This document shows positions 1 to 8,168 of a stretch of DNA of 64,000 bases, in pieces. Below the pieces are notes generated by a model. The model made no database searches and was not told where the DNA came from. It was given only the letters and a program-made list of their open reading frames with translations. A program made the translations under genes and the position numbers. Position 1 is the first letter of the stretch, and each line of letters starts with the position of its first letter. This DNA comes from Cryobacterium melibiosiphilum (GTDB lineage: Bacteria; Actinomycetota; Actinomycetes; Actinomycetales; Microbacteriaceae): assembly GCF_003602235.1 (NCBI RefSeq), contig NZ_QZVS01000093.1, forward strand, positions 62,001-126,000, in the 5' to 3' direction.

Positions 1-201
1 GATCTCCGACCGGTAAGTGGTGCGACGAATGCGACGCACCATGTCGAATCCGAGCAGGATCGTGGCCGCGGCCACGAGAAAGATCGCTGCGAAGCCGATC
101 GGGCCGGGCGTGACCGTGTTCGGGTCGAGGTCAGACCCGGGTGAGTTCTGCAGCACGAAGGTCGCTGCGGCGAACACGGGCGCGGTGACCGAGGCGATCA
201 T
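1..201 (-). CDS. Small membrane protein downstream of mca (3' end outside window)
   Basis: A 67-residue fragment runs off the window edge. It starts at an ATG whose last bases are shared with the mca stop (ATGA), so it is translationally coupled to mca. Visible are an N-terminal hydrophobic stretch (about residues 2-18), a short polar loop with NSPGSD, a second hydrophobic helix (about 38-53, FAAIFLVAAATILLGF) and a basic RRIRR cluster, so it should be a two-helix membrane protein with a cytoplasmic basic tail. Small membrane proteins are found next to mca in other actinobacteria; I cannot name a function. Confidence 0.7.
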   Translation of the reverse strand, partial: MIASVTAPVFAAATFVLQNSPGSDLDPNTVTPGPIGFAAIFLVAAATILLGFDMVRRIRRTTYRSEI

Positions 202-1070
202 GATTCGTCCTGTGCTTCGTCGGTGATGCCGGCGAAGAGGTCGGATTCGGGCATTTCGGTGTCCACCTTTGAGTCAATGAGCTGAAAGTCTTCGTAGGGC
301 CAGGCCTCGCGTACGAGATCGTTCGGCCAGAAAAAGAAGCTGCTGGTCGGGGCGACCTGGCTGGCATGAGCGCGCAGCGCTGCGTCCCTCGCCTCCAGGA
401 AGTCCCCGATCGGAACGTGGGTGGTCGCCAACTCCGGGCGATCCTTCATCCATTCCCGGGCTTCGCTGAGCGGTTCGAGCAGCGGAGAATCCGGCTCCTT
501 CACACTCAGGGCGAGGTACATCGCATCGATGCGTTCAAGGTTGAAGATGCGGTCGTAGTACAGCTTGGACACCTGCCACGGCGCACCGGTGTGTGGGTAC
601 CGGGCCGGGTCGGCCGCTGCCCGATAGGCCTCGAGCGACACCTCGTGGGTACGAATGTGATCGGGGTGCGGGTAACCGCCGTTTTCGTCATAGGTGATGA
701 GCACCTGCGGGCGGAACTCCCGGATGATGCGCACGAGCGGTTCCGCCGAGTATTCCAGCGGGATATCGGCAAAAGAGTTCTTCGGCACCGATTTATCGTC
801 GTTCATGCCCGAGTCCTCGTAACCGAGCCAGCGGTGCTGCACCCCGAGGGCCTGCTGCGCGCGCTTCATCTCCAGGCGGCGGAGGCCAGTCATGTCCCGT
901 TCGGCCATAACATTGCCGTTTAATTCGTCGTTCAGGATGCTGCCACGCTCACCGCCGGTACAGCTCACGATCAGCACCTCGGCCCCGGCGCTCACGTACG
1001 ACGCGTAGGTCGCGGCCCCCTTGCTCGACTCGTCGTCGGGGTGGGCGTGAACGGCCAGCAGTCGCAACAC
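198..1070 (-). CDS. mca: Mycothiol S-conjugate amidase Mca
   Basis: Zinc amidase of the LmbE/PIG-L family, expected to cleave mycothiol S-conjugates to GlcN-Ins and a mercapturic acid for export, a cytosolic detoxification step in actinobacteria. The product is 290 aa, close to known Mca. The first metal-binding motif is HAHPDDE at residues 8-14 and the second is PHPDH at 134-138. The GTG start is preceded by GAGGAG six bases upstream; the frame stays open further upstream, but that part is not Mca-like. MshB is the close paralogue; the start RLLAVHAHPDDESSKG and the neighbouring DUF4307 and greA genes favour Mca. Confidence 0.93.
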   Translation of the reverse strand: MLRLLAVHAHPDDESSKGAATYASYVSAGAEVLIVSCTGGERGSILNDELNGNVMAERDMTGLRRLEMKRAQQALGVQHRWLGYEDSGMNDDKSVPKNSFADIPLEYSAEPLVRIIREFRPQVLITYDENGGYPHPDHIRTHEVSLEAYRAAADPARYPHTGAPWQVSKLYYDRIFNLERIDAMYLALSVKEPDSPLLEPLSEAREWMKDRPELATTHVPIGDFLEARDAALRAHASQVAPTSSFFFWPNDLVREAWPYEDFQLIDSKVDTEMPESDLFAGITDEAQDES

Positions 1071-1173
1071 AACGTACTCCTCAGGAATGCCAGATAAACT
1101 TTCCTCAAGCCTAATCCTTGCTGCCTGAGCATCGCGCCGAGGCCCATCGTTCGAACCGGGAGTCCAGTCGCCA

Positions 1174-1626
1174 GTGCCACCCACACCTACCGCCGACACA
1201 CCAACAGCCGCGTCCACCGGGCGCCCTTCTGAGGGCACCACGCTCGAATCACGCTACGGGCGAACGCCGCGCGCTCGCACTCGCGACAAGCGCGCTCTGT
1301 GGGCCCTCGGCGGCGTTTTCGCCGTCGTGCTCACCGCCTGGATCGTCTGGACGGGCCTGGACGGCGCATCCGTCGTCATTGAAGCCAACGACACCCACCA
1401 CAGCATCATCGACGACAACAGCGTCAGCGTCACCTTCGAGGTTTCGATGCCCGTCAACAGCGCGTCGACCTGCGCGGTGCAGGCGCTCAACGAAAGCTTC
1501 ACGGTCATCGGCTGGAAGATCATCGAGCTGCCGCCATCCCCCCAGTACAACCGCTCGTTCACGGAGATTGTGCGCACCACGGAACTTCCGAATACGGGTT
1601 TGATTTACGAGTGCTGGCTGTCCTAA
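1174..1626 (+). CDS. DUF4307 family membrane protein
   Basis: Protein of 150 aa with a GTG start, divergent from mca. A polar, Thr/Pro-rich cytoplasmic N-terminus with YGRTPRARTRDKR is followed by one transmembrane helix (about residues 44-62, LWALGGVFAVVLTAWIVW) and a C-terminal domain with a conserved-looking V(T/S)VTFEVSMP strand, ending in a Cys-containing YECWLS tail. This is the architecture of DUF4307 proteins, which sit between greA and mca in many actinobacteria. Function is unknown. Only about 100 bp separate it from mca, so both promoters must lie there. Confidence 0.8.
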   Translation: MPPTPTADTPTAASTGRPSEGTTLESRYGRTPRARTRDKRALWALGGVFAVVLTAWIVWTGLDGASVVIEANDTHHSIIDDNSVSVTFEVSMPVNSASTCAVQALNESFTVIGWKIIELPPSPQYNRSFTEIVRTTELPNTGLIYECWLS

Positions 1627-1637
1627 ACTGTGATATT

Positions 1638-1660
1638 CGCCCTGACGTTGCGTCGGGGCG
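1638..1660 (+). terminator. Stem-loop after DUF4307 gene
   Basis: Ten-base-pair stem CGCCCTGACG / CGTCGGGGCG with one G-T pair and a TTG loop, 11 bp after the stop codon. No T-run follows, which is common in GC-rich actinobacteria. It could also lie in the greA promoter region, since ACTATATC follows it directly. Confidence 0.5.
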
Positions 1661-1742
1661 TCAACTATATCTGCGGGCCGGGCGCCAACTGGCGCACTTG
1701 CGCGGCCATTGACGCGGAGCAGCAGAACGGAGGAGATCTACC

Positions 1743-2231
1743 GTGAGTACCGACACAACGGTCACCTGGTTGACCCAGCAAGCATATGACCGCCTCGCTG
1801 CGGAACTGGATACCCTGAGCAACTTCGGTCGCATCGACATCGCGAAGAAGATCGAGTCCGCCCGCGAAGAAGGCGATCTCAAAGAGAACTCCGGCTATCA
1901 CGCGGCGAAAGAAGAGCAGGGCAAGATGGAGGCGCGGATCCGCACGCTCACCGTGCTGCTGCGCAATGCCGAGGTCGGCCATGCCCCCGAGAGCAACGGA
2001 ATCGTCGCTCCCGGCACCGTGATCACCGCGACCATCGCCGGCGACGAAAGCCGTTTTTTGATCGGCAGCCGCGAGATCGGCGGCAACAGCGACCTCGATG
2101 TGTTCAGCGAGCAGAGCCCGCTCGGCTCCGCGATCATCGGTCTGAAAGTCGGCGAATCAACCACCTACACCACCCCGAACGGCAAGCAGATCCCGGTTGA
2201 GATTCTCAACGTGGAGACCTTCACCGGCTAG
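1743..2231 (+). CDS. greA: Transcription elongation factor GreA
   Basis: GreA rescues backtracked RNA polymerase by stimulating transcript cleavage in the secondary channel. The 162-aa protein has the typical N-terminal antiparallel coiled coil (about residues 1-80; the tip region carries SAREEGDLKENSGYHAAKEEQG with the key acidic residues) and a C-terminal FKBP-like globular domain (GSREIGGNSDLDVF, SPLGSAIIGLKVGE). The GTG start follows GGAGGAG at good spacing. It appears to be its own transcription unit, preceded by a small inverted repeat in the leader and followed by a strong hairpin. Confidence 0.96.
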   Translation: MSTDTTVTWLTQQAYDRLAAELDTLSNFGRIDIAKKIESAREEGDLKENSGYHAAKEEQGKMEARIRTLTVLLRNAEVGHAPESNGIVAPGTVITATIAGDESRFLIGSREIGGNSDLDVFSEQSPLGSAIIGLKVGESTTYTTPNGKQIPVEILNVETFTG

Positions 2232-2250
2232 TTCTGAACTGTCACGTCGA

Positions 2251-2284
2251 CGGGGCCCGCTCAACTTCGGTTGGGCGGGCCCCG
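2251..2284. terminator. Bidirectional hairpin between greA and ilvA
   Basis: GC-rich stem built on GGGGCCCGC and GCGGGCCCC around a loop of about 15 bases containing TTCGG. It lies between the 3' ends of the convergent genes greA and ilvA and can serve both. Confidence 0.75.
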
Positions 2285-2354
2285 CTTCGTATCCCGCGTT
2301 CACTCGCGGCGCGGGCGGGACAGTAGCGGATGCCGCTGGGTGACCCCGCGGGAA

Positions 2355-3620
2355 TCAGTCGAAGTGCGGGTCGTAGCCGGCCGCGCGCAGGGTGTCGACG
2401 ACGTGCTGGCGGTGGTCGGGACCGCGGGTTTCCACGCTGATGTCGAGCTCGACCTCGCTGATCTGCAGGCCGACACCGTGGCGGGTGTGCAACACCTCGA
2501 TGACGTTCGCGGTGGCTTCGGCGAGCAACTCCGAGATACGGGCGAGCTGGCCCGGACGGTCGGGCAGCATGATGCGCAGCGTGAGATACCGGCCGGATGC
2601 CGCGAGGCCGTGGCTGATCACACGCTGCATCAGCAGCGGGTCGATGTTTCCACCCGAGAGAATCGCGACGGTCGAGCCGCCCGTCGTGCTCGGGGTGATC
2701 TTGCCGGCGAGGATCGCCGCGACGGCGACCGCTCCGGCCGGTTCGACGACCTGCTTGGCGCGCTCGAGCAACACGAGCAGGGCGCGGGCGGTGTCGTCCT
2801 CGCTGACGGTGACGACCTCGTCCACGCAGGCACGCACGATCTCGAAGTTCAGCAGGCCCGGTTTGGCGACGGCGATACCGTCGGCGATGGTCGGGCCGAT
2901 GACGATCGCGGTGGCCTCCCCCGCTTCCAGGGAGGGCGGGTAGGCGGCCGCGTTGGCTGCCTGCACGCCGATGATGCGGATGCTGCGGCCGGCGAGCGCT
3001 GCGCGCTGCTTGAGCGCGCTCGCGACTCCGGAGATGAGGCCGCCGCCGCCGATCGGCACGATCACCGTGTCGAGGTCCGGAACCTGGTCGAGGATTTCAA
3101 GTCCCAGTGTGCCCTGGCCGGCGACGACATCCGCGTGGTCGAACGGCGGAATCAGGATCGCGCCGGTCTCCCGGGCGTATTCGGCCGCGGCGAGCAGCGG
3201 TTCGGTGACGGTGTGGCCGCGCAGGATGACGTCGGCGCCGTAGGCCCGGGTGGCCTGCAGCTTGGGCAGCGCGACACCGATCGGCATGAAGATGGTGGCC
3301 GTGATGCCGAGCTCACGGGCGGCGAAGGCGACGCCCTGGGCGTGGTTGCCGGCGGAGGCGGCGACGACGCCGTGGGACTTCTCTTCGTCGGTGAGCTTGG
3401 AGAGCCGGTTGAAGGCCCCGCGAATCTTGTACGAGCCGGTGCGCTGCAGGTTCTCGCACTTGAGGTGCACGGGCGCACCGAGCAGGTCGGCCAGGTAGCG
3501 GGAGCTCTCCATCGGGGTCACCTCGGCGACACGCGACACGATGAGCCGGGCGGCTTCGAATTCGGCAAGGCTCGGTCCGGCCAGGGTCGACACCGTCGTG
3601 GGTGAGCTGGTTTCGGTCAT
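2355..3620 (-). CDS. ilvA: Threonine ammonia-lyase with C-terminal ACT domain
   Basis: PLP enzyme converting threonine to 2-oxobutanoate for isoleucine synthesis. Of 421 residues, the catalytic part carries the PLP lysine in SYKIRG (K65), the ASAGNHAQG loop (88-96) and the phosphate-binding GGGGLISG (191-198). An ACT domain (about 347-421, LPDRPGQLARI) allows amino-acid feedback control; one ACT domain and about 420 residues fit the short IlvA/TdcB-type enzymes. The start follows a seven-codon ORF with a stop overlapping this ATG, immediately after the permease gene, so translation is probably coupled to it. Confidence 0.92.
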   Translation of the reverse strand: MTETSSPTTVSTLAGPSLAEFEAARLIVSRVAEVTPMESSRYLADLLGAPVHLKCENLQRTGSYKIRGAFNRLSKLTDEEKSHGVVAASAGNHAQGVAFAARELGITATIFMPIGVALPKLQATRAYGADVILRGHTVTEPLLAAAEYARETGAILIPPFDHADVVAGQGTLGLEILDQVPDLDTVIVPIGGGGLISGVASALKQRAALAGRSIRIIGVQAANAAAYPPSLEAGEATAIVIGPTIADGIAVAKPGLLNFEIVRACVDEVVTVSEDDTARALLVLLERAKQVVEPAGAVAVAAILAGKITPSTTGGSTVAILSGGNIDPLLMQRVISHGLAASGRYLTLRIMLPDRPGQLARISELLAEATANVIEVLHTRHGVGLQISEVELDISVETRGPDHRQHVVDTLRAAGYDPHFD

Positions 3621-3640
3621 GGGTGAGTGGTCTCTGTCAT
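3617..3640 (-). other. Seven-codon ORF bridging permease and ilvA genes
   Basis: The permease gene ends in TGA overlapping an ATG that opens MTETTHP-stop; the stop of this minigene overlaps the ilvA ATG. The 20-base sequence from this ATG nearly repeats at the ilvA ATG (ATGACaGAgACC / ATGACcGAaACC). It looks like a duplicated start region that has become a coupling relay. Translation of the minigene itself is not shown. Confidence 0.55.
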
Positions 3641-5001
3641 GGGTGTTGCTCTCTATCGGTGGGGGAAATGGTCGCAGTGCCGCGGGAAGCGCGGCTGGCC
3701 CGGGTGCTGGTTTTGCCATAGCCGGGGCGGCTCTGCGGAACCGTGCTCCAGAGCGGCGAACTCGCCCGGGTGCCGGCACCGGGCAGGGAAGGCAGCTCAC
3801 TGCGCCAGGTGCCACCCGAAATGTAGCTCGTCATGACGTTGAGCACGGCCGCGATGGGCACCGCGAACAGGGCGCCCGGGATGCCGGCGAGCAGCGCGCC
3901 GGCCGCCACGACGAGCACGACGGCGAGCGGATGCACCTTCACGGCGGTGCCCATGATCAGCGGCTGCAGAACGTGGCCCTCGACCTGTTGCACGAGCAGA
4001 ACGACGCCGAGCATGGCGAGCGCGATGGGCCATCCGTTGAATATCAGAGCGATGACCACGGCGACGATGCCGGTCGCGACGGCGCCGACGATGGGGATGA
4101 AGGAGCCGAGAAAGACCAGGATCGCAATCGGCACGGCCATCGGCACGCCGAGCAGGGCGGCGCCGGCGCCGATGCCGATCGCATCGATGGAGGCGACCAG
4201 AATCTGCACCTTGGCGAAGTTGCCGAGCGTGGCCCAGCCGGCCTTGCCGGCGCCATCGACGGCGGCACGGGCGCGGCGCGGGAAGAAGCGCACGATCCAG
4301 CCCCAGATGCTCTTGCCGTCGATCAGGATGAACAGCAGGCTGAACAGGGCGAGCAGAACGCCCGCGGCGAGGTGGCCGATGGACGACCCGACCGACAGCG
4401 CGCCGCTGATGAAGACCTGGCTGTCGTTTTGAATGACCGTCCAGAGCTGGTCGAGATAGTTGTTGATCTCGGATTCGCTCAGCTGCAGCGGCCCGACGAG
4501 CAGGAATTCCTTGAAGCCGGCATAGGAGGTGGCGAGTCGCTCGCTGAGACCGACCGAACCGTCGGCGATCTGTGTTGCGGCGAGCGTGATCAGCCCGGCG
4601 ACGAGCAGCAGAGTGCCCACCATGGAGACGGCGACGGCGATTCCCTTGGGCCAGTGGTGGCGAACGAGGAACGCGACGAACGGCACCAGCAGAGCGGAGA
4701 CCAGCACGGCCACGAGCAGCGGGATGACGATCAGGCGCAGCTGAATGACGACGAAGCCGAAGACGGCTATCGCGGCCGCGATCACGAGCAGGCGCCACGA
4801 CCAGGCGGCGGCCAGACGGATGCCCGGAGGCAGGTTTTCGTCGACACCGTTCGGCACGGGCGGCTCGGGAACGGACGGGAGCGGAACCTGCGGGAGACGG
4901 GCACTCGGGTCGGCGAGGGTCACGGCCCGACCCGGGGAATCCGGTCGCCCGCGGAGCCGCACGCGCCAGCGTCTGCCTGCCCTACCCGTGGATTCGCTCA
5001 C
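3637..5001 (-). CDS. AI-2E family transporter (PerM-like permease)
   Basis: Integral membrane protein of 454 aa with a roughly 55-residue polar N-terminus and about eight transmembrane segments. The arrangement is typical of the AI-2E/PerM family: two N-terminal helix pairs (AIAVFGFVVIQLRLIVIPLL), a long amphipathic extracytoplasmic region (about 150-215), then a C-terminal bundle with FLGSFIPIVGAV and HVLQPLIMG, both family hallmarks. Substrates of this family are mostly unproven; some members are AI-2 exporters, others Na+/H+ antiporters. The last 50 residues (Ser/Thr/Arg-rich) are not conserved-looking. GTG start with a weak GGCGGGG ribosome site. Confidence 0.88.
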   Translation of the reverse strand: MSESTGRAGRRWRVRLRGRPDSPGRAVTLADPSARLPQVPLPSVPEPPVPNGVDENLPPGIRLAAAWSWRLLVIAAAIAVFGFVVIQLRLIVIPLLVAVLVSALLVPFVAFLVRHHWPKGIAVAVSMVGTLLLVAGLITLAATQIADGSVGLSERLATSYAGFKEFLLVGPLQLSESEINNYLDQLWTVIQNDSQVFISGALSVGSSIGHLAAGVLLALFSLLFILIDGKSIWGWIVRFFPRRARAAVDGAGKAGWATLGNFAKVQILVASIDAIGIGAGAALLGVPMAVPIAILVFLGSFIPIVGAVATGIVAVVIALIFNGWPIALAMLGVVLLVQQVEGHVLQPLIMGTAVKVHPLAVVLVVAAGALLAGIPGALFAVPIAAVLNVMTSYISGGTWRSELPSLPGAGTRASSPLWSTVPQSRPGYGKTSTRASRASRGTATISPTDREQHP

Positions 5002-5054
5002 CCCGCCAGTCTAGGACTGACCAAGCCGAGCGCGCCCCGTGTGGCACGGCGCCA

Positions 5055-5120
5055 CACCGACCTCCCGGCAAACGAACACCGGCCTCCCTGCGAATGAGCA
5101 CCGACGTGCCCGCGAACGAG
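5055..5120. repeat. Three tandem imperfect 22-bp repeats
   Basis: Three back-to-back 22-bp units, each starting CACCG and ending in a GCRAACGAR-like sequence, cover the gap between the AI-2E permease start and the ycaQ-like gene. They lie just upstream of the inferred -10 element of the ycaQ-like gene. Confidence 0.8.
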
Positions 5121-5134
5121 GGGTGCCGACCGGA

Positions 5135-5140
5135 TACAGT
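5135..5140 (+). promoter_or_regulatory. -10 element for leaderless ycaQ-like transcript
   Basis: TACAGT ends seven bases before ATG 5148, the spacing expected if transcription begins at the start codon. No Shine-Dalgarno sequence precedes this ATG. No clear -35 box is seen. Confidence 0.45.
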
Positions 5141-5147
5141 CAGTCAG

Positions 5148-6374
5148 ATGGTCCAGTCCGTCGTTCCGACTCAGCCGCGTTCCCCCGCGCAGTCGGTGTC
5201 GCCCGCCCTCGCCCGCCGGATTGCCCTCGCGGCGCAGGGTTTCGGCCGGTCGGGGGTGGCGACCCCGGGCATCCGTCAGCTGGATGCCCTCGTGAACCGG
5301 CTCGAACTGCTGCAGATCGACTCGGTCAACGTGTTCGAGCGCAGTCACTATATGCCCGCGTTCAGTCGGCTCGGCAGCTACGACAAGGCACAGCTCGACC
5401 GGCTCAGCACCGGCCGGGAAGCCCGTTTCACCGAGTACTGGGCGCACGAGGCCTCGCTCGTGCCGCTGGACACCTGGCCGCTGTTCCACTGGCGGATGCA
5501 GCAGTTTCGTGACCGGTCGACGGACAGCCCGGATGCCTGGTCGAACGCCAACCGCCCCATGCTCGACTGGCTGCTCGCCGAGCTGGCCGAGAAGGGGCCG
5601 CTGCGGGCGAGCGAGATCGAACACGACGCCAACAAGCGCAGCGGCCCGTGGTGGGGCTGGTCCGACGTGAAGACCGGCCTCGAGGTGCTGTTTCGCTGGG
5701 GGGATGTGGTGAGCGCCGGACGCATCCGTTTTGAACGGGTGTATGCGCTGCCGCAGCAGGTGTTCTCGGCGGAGCTGCGCGGGCGGGACATTGGGAGCGT
5801 CGATGCGCACCGGCAGCTGGTGAGCCGCTCGGCGCGGGCACACGGCATCGGCACTGCTGCGGACTTCGCGGACTATTTTCGCCTGAAGACCGCGCCCGCG
5901 CTGGCGGCGATCCGGGATCTCGAAGACGCCGGTGAGCTGCTGCCGGTGACGGTGCCCGGCTGGGGTGCGCCGGCCTGGCTGCACCGGGACGCCCGCCTGC
6001 CCCGCCGCATCGACGCCGCCGCGGTGCTGTCGCCGTTCGACCCGGTCGTCTGGGCGCGGGCGCGCGCCCTGCGCATCTTCGACTTTCACTACCGCATCGA
6101 GATCTACACCCCCGAGCCGAAGCGGGTGTTCGGCTACTACGTGCTGCCGGTGCTGCTCGGTGACCGCATCGTGGGACGGGTCGACCTCAAGAACGACCGG
6201 CAGAACGGGGTGCTGCGGGTGCAGGCGGCTTGGCACGAAGCGGATGTCCCCGCCGACACGGCCGGTCGTCTCGCCGCCGTACTGCGCGAGACCGCCGCCT
6301 GGCAAGGTCTCGGGGAGATCGTGGTGGCACCGCGCGGCACCCTCGCGGGCGCCCTTGCCGCAGAGCTGCGCTAA
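5148..6374 (+). CDS. YcaQ/AlkX-like crosslink-repair DNA glycosylase
   Basis: Protein of 408 aa of the winged-helix DUF1006 family, which contains E. coli YcaQ (AlkX) and Streptomyces AlkZ, glycosylases acting on alkylation and interstrand crosslinks. The N-terminal helical wing carries LLQIDSVN (Q56-I-D58), the QxD version of the catalytic QxQ motif; other family features are TEYWAHEASLVP, the tryptophan-rich KRSGPWWGWSDVK segment, LSPFDPVVWARARA and IEIYTPEPKRVFGYYVLPVL. I placed the start at the second in-frame ATG because a -10 element sits directly upstream; an ATG 18 codons earlier lies within the tandem repeats. Activity is inferred from family only. Confidence 0.85.
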   Translation: MVQSVVPTQPRSPAQSVSPALARRIALAAQGFGRSGVATPGIRQLDALVNRLELLQIDSVNVFERSHYMPAFSRLGSYDKAQLDRLSTGREARFTEYWAHEASLVPLDTWPLFHWRMQQFRDRSTDSPDAWSNANRPMLDWLLAELAEKGPLRASEIEHDANKRSGPWWGWSDVKTGLEVLFRWGDVVSAGRIRFERVYALPQQVFSAELRGRDIGSVDAHRQLVSRSARAHGIGTAADFADYFRLKTAPALAAIRDLEDAGELLPVTVPGWGAPAWLHRDARLPRRIDAAAVLSPFDPVVWARARALRIFDFHYRIEIYTPEPKRVFGYYVLPVLLGDRIVGRVDLKNDRQNGVLRVQAAWHEADVPADTAGRLAAVLRETAAWQGLGEIVVAPRGTLAGALAAELR

Positions 6375-6384
6375 CCCCTCTCGC

Positions 6385-6438
6385 GAGTGAGCAATTTATG
6401 CACTTCCCGGGCTCGGGAAGTGCATAAATTGCTCACTC
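6385..6438. repeat. Perfect 25-bp inverted repeat, likely bidirectional terminator
   Basis: Two perfectly complementary 25-base arms with a GGCT loop fill the gap between the convergent ycaQ-like and htpX genes. The left arm begins GAGTGAGCAATTTATGCA; it is preceded by CGC, giving the CGCGAGTG end also found in the 40-41 kb repeats. AT content of the arms is well above the surroundings. Confidence 0.9.
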
Positions 6439-6455
6439 ACGGAATCGAGCGGGGG

Positions 6456-7340
6456 TTAGAACGTGCTGCCCATGGCCTGCAGGCGCTCGATGCGGTCTTC
6501 GAGCGGCGGGTGGGTGGCGAAGAGCTTGGCCATCGCCCCCTTCTTGAGCGGGTCGGCGATCCACAGGTGGGCCATCGAGGTGTTCTGCTTCTGCATCGGC
6601 CGGCCGTATGCCCCCAGCTTCGCGAGGGCGCTGGCGAGGGCATCCGGATGCCGCGTGGTGAGCGCACCGGTCGCATCCGCGAGGTATTCACGCTGCCGGG
6701 ATACCGCGAGCTGAACCACCGTCGCAATGATCGGGGCGACGACCATCGCGACGATGCCGAACACCATCACGACCGGGTTGCCGTTGTTGTTGTTGCGGCC
6801 GAAGAAAGCCATGCGCAGGAACATGTCCGAGATGAAGCCGATCGCGACGACGAGTCCGAAGACGACCATCGACACGCGGATGTCGTAGTTGCGCACGTGG
6901 CCCATCTCGTGGGCCATGACGCCCTCGAGTTCGGCGTCATCCATGATGTCGAGCAGCCCGGTCGTCGCGGCGACGATCGCGTGCTGCGGGTCCCGGCCGG
7001 TGGCGAACGCGTTCGGCGCCGGATCGTTGATGATGTAGACCTCGGGCATCGGGTTGCCGGTCGTGATCGCGAGGTTCTCGACCGTGCGCCAGAGGCGCGG
7101 GTGGTCGGCCTTGCTCGTGAGCTTGATGCCGCCGCTCATCGCGATCGCCTGTCGGCCGGCCGCGAAGTACTGGATGAGTACGTAAAGGCCGGCGATCACG
7201 ACGACAGCGATGAAAATGCCGTAGCTGTTCTGCGGACCGTAGACGTAGTTCGCCAGCCAGCCGAGGCCGGCAATGATCACGAAGAAGAAGATCATGATGA
7301 AGACGGTGTTGCGCTTGTTTTTTGCTATCGCGCTGTACAT
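6456..7340 (-). CDS. htpX: HtpX-type M48 membrane metalloprotease
   Basis: Membrane zinc protease of 294 aa, expected to degrade damaged membrane proteins. Two N-terminal transmembrane helices (about residues 12-33 and 41-58) precede the cytoplasmic catalytic domain with HEMGH at 144-148; the third zinc ligand is the Glu of SRQREYLADATGA. Two further hydrophobic segments flank an Asn-rich GRNNNNGNP loop. It follows lemA by 28 bp on the same strand; lemA-htpX pairing is common and suggests joint function in envelope stress. Its ribosome site (AAGAAAGA) is weak. Confidence 0.92.
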   Translation of the reverse strand: MYSAIAKNKRNTVFIMIFFFVIIAGLGWLANYVYGPQNSYGIFIAVVVIAGLYVLIQYFAAGRQAIAMSGGIKLTSKADHPRLWRTVENLAITTGNPMPEVYIINDPAPNAFATGRDPQHAIVAATTGLLDIMDDAELEGVMAHEMGHVRNYDIRVSMVVFGLVVAIGFISDMFLRMAFFGRNNNNGNPVVMVFGIVAMVVAPIIATVVQLAVSRQREYLADATGALTTRHPDALASALAKLGAYGRPMQKQNTSMAHLWIADPLKKGAMAKLFATHPPLEDRIERLQAMGSTF

Positions 7341-7368
7341 CGGGTGTCTTTCTTAGCAGTGGACGCGA

Positions 7369-7935
7369 TTAGAACTGCACGCGGGGCGGCTCCGCGATCG
7401 CGGCGGAGTCGGCGACCTCGAAGAAGTCGCGCTCTTTAAAACCGAGGTTGACGGCGAAGAGGTGGTTCGGGAACACCTTGATCTTGGTATTCATCTCGCG
7501 CACGCCACCGTTGTAGAAGCGGCGGGCGGCCTGGATCTTGTCTTCGGTGTCGACGAGCTCGCCCTGCAGCTGCAGGTAGTTCTGGCTGGCCTGCAATTGC
7601 GGGTAGGCCTCGGCGACGGCGAAGATGCTCTTCAGCGCGGTCTGCATGTGGTTTTCGGCGACGGATGCGTCGGCCGGGCCCTGGGCGCCGAGGGTCTCGG
7701 CTCGGGCACGGGTCACGCTTTCAAAGACGCCTTTTTCGTGAGCCGCGTAGCCCTTGACCGTTTCGATCAGGTTGGGCAGCAGGTCGGCCCGACGCTTGAG
7801 CATCACCGTGATGTCGCTCCACGCCTCGTCGACACGCACGTTGAGTGTGACGAGGGAGTTGTAGGTCGCCCACAGGTAGATGCCGATGATGGCGACCAAG
7901 GCTACGACGATCAGAACCGGGATGAGCCATTCCAT
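7369..7935 (-). CDS. lemA: LemA family protein
   Basis: LemA proteins have one N-terminal membrane helix and a long antiparallel helical domain outside or along the membrane; their role is unknown. This 188-aa protein shows the helix at residues 2-22 (EWLIPVLIVVALVAIIGIYL) and the family signatures WSDITVMLKRRADLLPNL, VKGYAAHEKGVF, LQASQNYLQLQGEL and ARRFYNGGVREMN. The ATG is preceded by AAGGAGA at ideal spacing. It is the first gene of a lemA-htpX unit. Confidence 0.93.
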   Translation of the reverse strand: MEWLIPVLIVVALVAIIGIYLWATYNSLVTLNVRVDEAWSDITVMLKRRADLLPNLIETVKGYAAHEKGVFESVTRARAETLGAQGPADASVAENHMQTALKSIFAVAEAYPQLQASQNYLQLQGELVDTEDKIQAARRFYNGGVREMNTKIKVFPNHLFAVNLGFKERDFFEVADSAAIAEPPRVQF

Positions 7936-8168
7936 GGCAGCGTCTCCTTGCAAGATTAGGCACGTTACAGGTGTCACGGTGTTGACGAATTGCGTCCGAC
8001 CCGCCTGGTGTTCGGGCGGGTGGCGTGCGGTGCTTCGTTCATACTAACCAAGCAGTCTGGGCCTCTCATCCGCTTCTCATCACACTCCTAGGTACTTTCG
8101 AGCCGTCGTTCGCAACTCGTTGTCTACCCGGCTTGACGTGGGCCCGGATTCTGAGAAGAGTTCGGGGT

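Noticed and set aside
2271..3605. Long plus-strand frame opposite ilvA
   Set aside because: It is the antisense shadow of a clear ilvA gene, a usual effect of high GC content at third codon positions. The same applies to long frames opposite mfd, eno, glmU, metQ and the ABC-F gene.
8025..8168. N-terminal extension of the first ABC ATPase
   Set aside because: The frame is open, but the typical start MEHTEYPAVTITDLHV has its own ribosome site and the upstream residues show no family similarity.
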